Below are positions 62,487 to 64,000 of a stretch of DNA of 64,000 nt, piece by piece. This DNA comes from Adiantum capillus-veneris. Lineage: Eukaryota > Streptophyta > Polypodiopsida > Polypodiales > Pteridaceae. The position numbers were made by a program, and so were the translations under genes. The notes under the pieces are model-generated. The model searched no databases. It had not been told where the DNA came from and worked only from the letters and a program-made list of their open reading frames with translations. The stretch is taken from assembly GCA_014529385.2 (NCBI GenBank), contig CM043964.1, positions 970,997 through 1,034,996 of the forward strand, read 5' to 3'. How positions within the stretch are numbered: position 1 is the stretch's first letter; each line of letters starts with the position of its first letter.

Positions 62487-64000
62487 TAATTTGGCACGCA
62501 TCCTCGTGTGTCGGTGAAGCAAGACACGGTGACATGGTAGAAAGCAAGTACATGGAAGAAATGTTGAGCTGCAAAACATAAGAAGAAGTAATGAGCATCA
62601 AAGGCCAACAAGGATAAAAACATAAAGTACAATGAACCATCATGCAAAGAGAAATTTTTGCTTCTAAAATATCGGTGAATCATAGTCAAAAACTAAACAA
62701 CATAAATCAAGAAAACACTCAAACTATTGTGAACATTAAACCACTTAAAATTTCAGTTTTATGCATGAAACACAAGCAATCAATTATGACCCTAGGCTAA
62801 TGCAAGTTCATAAACTTACTAGCCTAAAAACTATGTGACCTTTATTAATAAAACATTCAAGTGTATCATGTCTAAGGGCTATAAAAAAGCTCCTAAACTG
62901 TTAGTACATTGTCACAGATTTTTGAAGCTCGTGGAAGTTTTGTTTTTGTCATTCATTGAAAAAATTAAAGCACAATACAAGGCTACCACCCCAAGGCAAG
63001 TCTAGGTGTGACTCTTGGCTCCTTGACCCTCACAAAGGTGTTCCAAATTCCTACTAGCCTACCAAGGTGACAGCTAACCCCTATCAGCCCAGGGCATCTA
63101 TTTAGGGCCTTGCCCAGGCAAGCCAAGGTGATTCCCCTCGCCTGCCAAGTGCAAATAAGGCGCTAGGCCTCACATAGACACAACATAACATAATAATTTT
63201 TCTTTTCATGTGTTTAGTAGCATTTTTGCTACTTTTTCTTGACACTTTTTTGCTTCATTGTTTCATTATTTAGCACTTTTTTATTTTCTTCCAACTTGAG
63301 ATGCTAATGGCAATTGGACTAAAGAGACTAAAGCCTACTCATAGCCCTAGGTCATGTTAAAAATGAATGGAGTATTGAAACTATCACTAAGAATCTAGGA
63401 CTAATGAGAAATGAACCTACATTAATCTAAGGTCAAGGCCAATTACCTAGGATTATCACACATAAAACCTAATTTTTTGATGAGTTAATTTTCACAAAGC
63501 AAAGTGTTGAAGCTTTAGTATGCCTAGCTTTTGAACATGAAAGAACCATAGCTTAGAAGCAAAAATCACTTAAGCCAAGCATAGAGAATGGGAGATGAAC
63601 AAAAGAGCAAAATCATGGAAGGATTACACCTATTCGTGCTCTTTTGAGCATCCTTGAGCAAGCATCCCCTTTGTGTATAGAAGTCTCTTGATCTTTTTAT
63701 TTGCAAAAGAAGCTGATTTGAAGCTAAGTGTGAACACAAGCTTCAAAGGCCTTTTATTGAAATCAAAAAGCACACAAAAAACATTAATGAAAACCTAAAG
63801 CTAGGATCTTGCATACCCGAATTTGCCAAAGGGGAAAAATCCAAGGGAAAAAAATGCCTTTGGTTAAGCACATGATGCTATTTGTAGCAAATTTATGCAT
63901 ACACATCAACAGTGAGAGAGAAAAATGCTTCTACATAAGCAAATTTTGCAATTTTTACCATCTCTCATGCATGATTCAAAAGTTCAATTAATTTCTAGCT
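62487..64000. other. 3' interior of an LTR element, no ORF recognised
   Basis: AT-rich with short frames only. An XORF-like C-terminus would be expected just upstream (minus strand) of the PPT, but I could not read one here. Confidence 0.4.

Overview
This window looks like transposon-dense, probably heterochromatic DNA from a land plant nuclear genome. The evidence is Ty1/copia elements primed by initiator Met-tRNA, several Ty3/gypsy lineages including a probable chromovirus, GT-AG introns, and long CT/GA/TG/TA microsatellites. I cannot name the species. No rRNA, tRNA, CRISPR or intact host gene was recognised. The only candidate host gene is a broken, multi-exon, RPA-like (OB-fold plus zinc finger) gene on the minus strand at about 52.3-61.7 kb.

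Layout. 1-3.0 kb: 5' part of copia1 (minus; LTR, PBS, gag-PR, integrase), inserted into a gypsy element. 3.0-11.2 kb: gypsy1 (minus; PR-RT-RH-INT) with an extra ORF downstream of integrase. That ORF is split by a 2.7 kb solo LTR (plus) whose removal restores the reading frame. 11.2-14.3 kb: non-coding, with palindromic tandem repeats and a 170 bp direct repeat. 14.3-16.0 kb: decayed gag-like gene (minus). 16-20.5 kb: AT-rich DNA, GA tracts, degenerate repeats and a 3' LTR. 20.6-25.9 kb: copy A of a large retroelement extra ORF (here called XORF, minus), with a predicted leader intron holding a palindrome array. 26.8-38.0 kb: copia2 (minus), whose reverse transcriptase is split by a 6.1 kb TR-GAG-type gypsy element (plus) that itself contains a tiny LTR-10 bp-LTR insertion. 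38.2-50+ kb: palindrome array, gypsy gag, integrase, a second retropepsin located after integrase, then XORF copy B with a matching intron and a second palindrome array, PPT and 3' LTR. 52.3-61.7 kb: the RPA-like gene remnant, interrupted by a 7.6 kb element (53212-60806) with 164 bp LTRs and a 5 bp target duplication. 62.47 kb: start of another minus-strand 3' LTR.

The most interesting system is XORF. Two diverged copies share an N-terminal domain, a long coiled coil and a C-terminal domain, and lie immediately before a polypurine tract and 3' LTR. Both are best explained by a 7-nt coding exon (ATGAGAG) joined in phase 1 to the main ORF across a 1.4-1.8 kb intron. Each intron carries tandem units of about 285 bp whose bodies have diverged while a central palindrome has been kept. 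The array in copy B has an exact 285 bp period. A related array precedes the gag ORF at 39.6 kb. The second novelty is a pair of short, tandem, about 65-residue ORF modules (30.5-31.0 and 57.6-58.0 kb) that differ mainly at synonymous positions.

Almost all coding sequence here is mutated. Most nonsense changes fit C-to-T change at CAA, CAG or CGA codons, as expected for methylated, silenced elements. All statements come from reading the sequence; no database search was possible.
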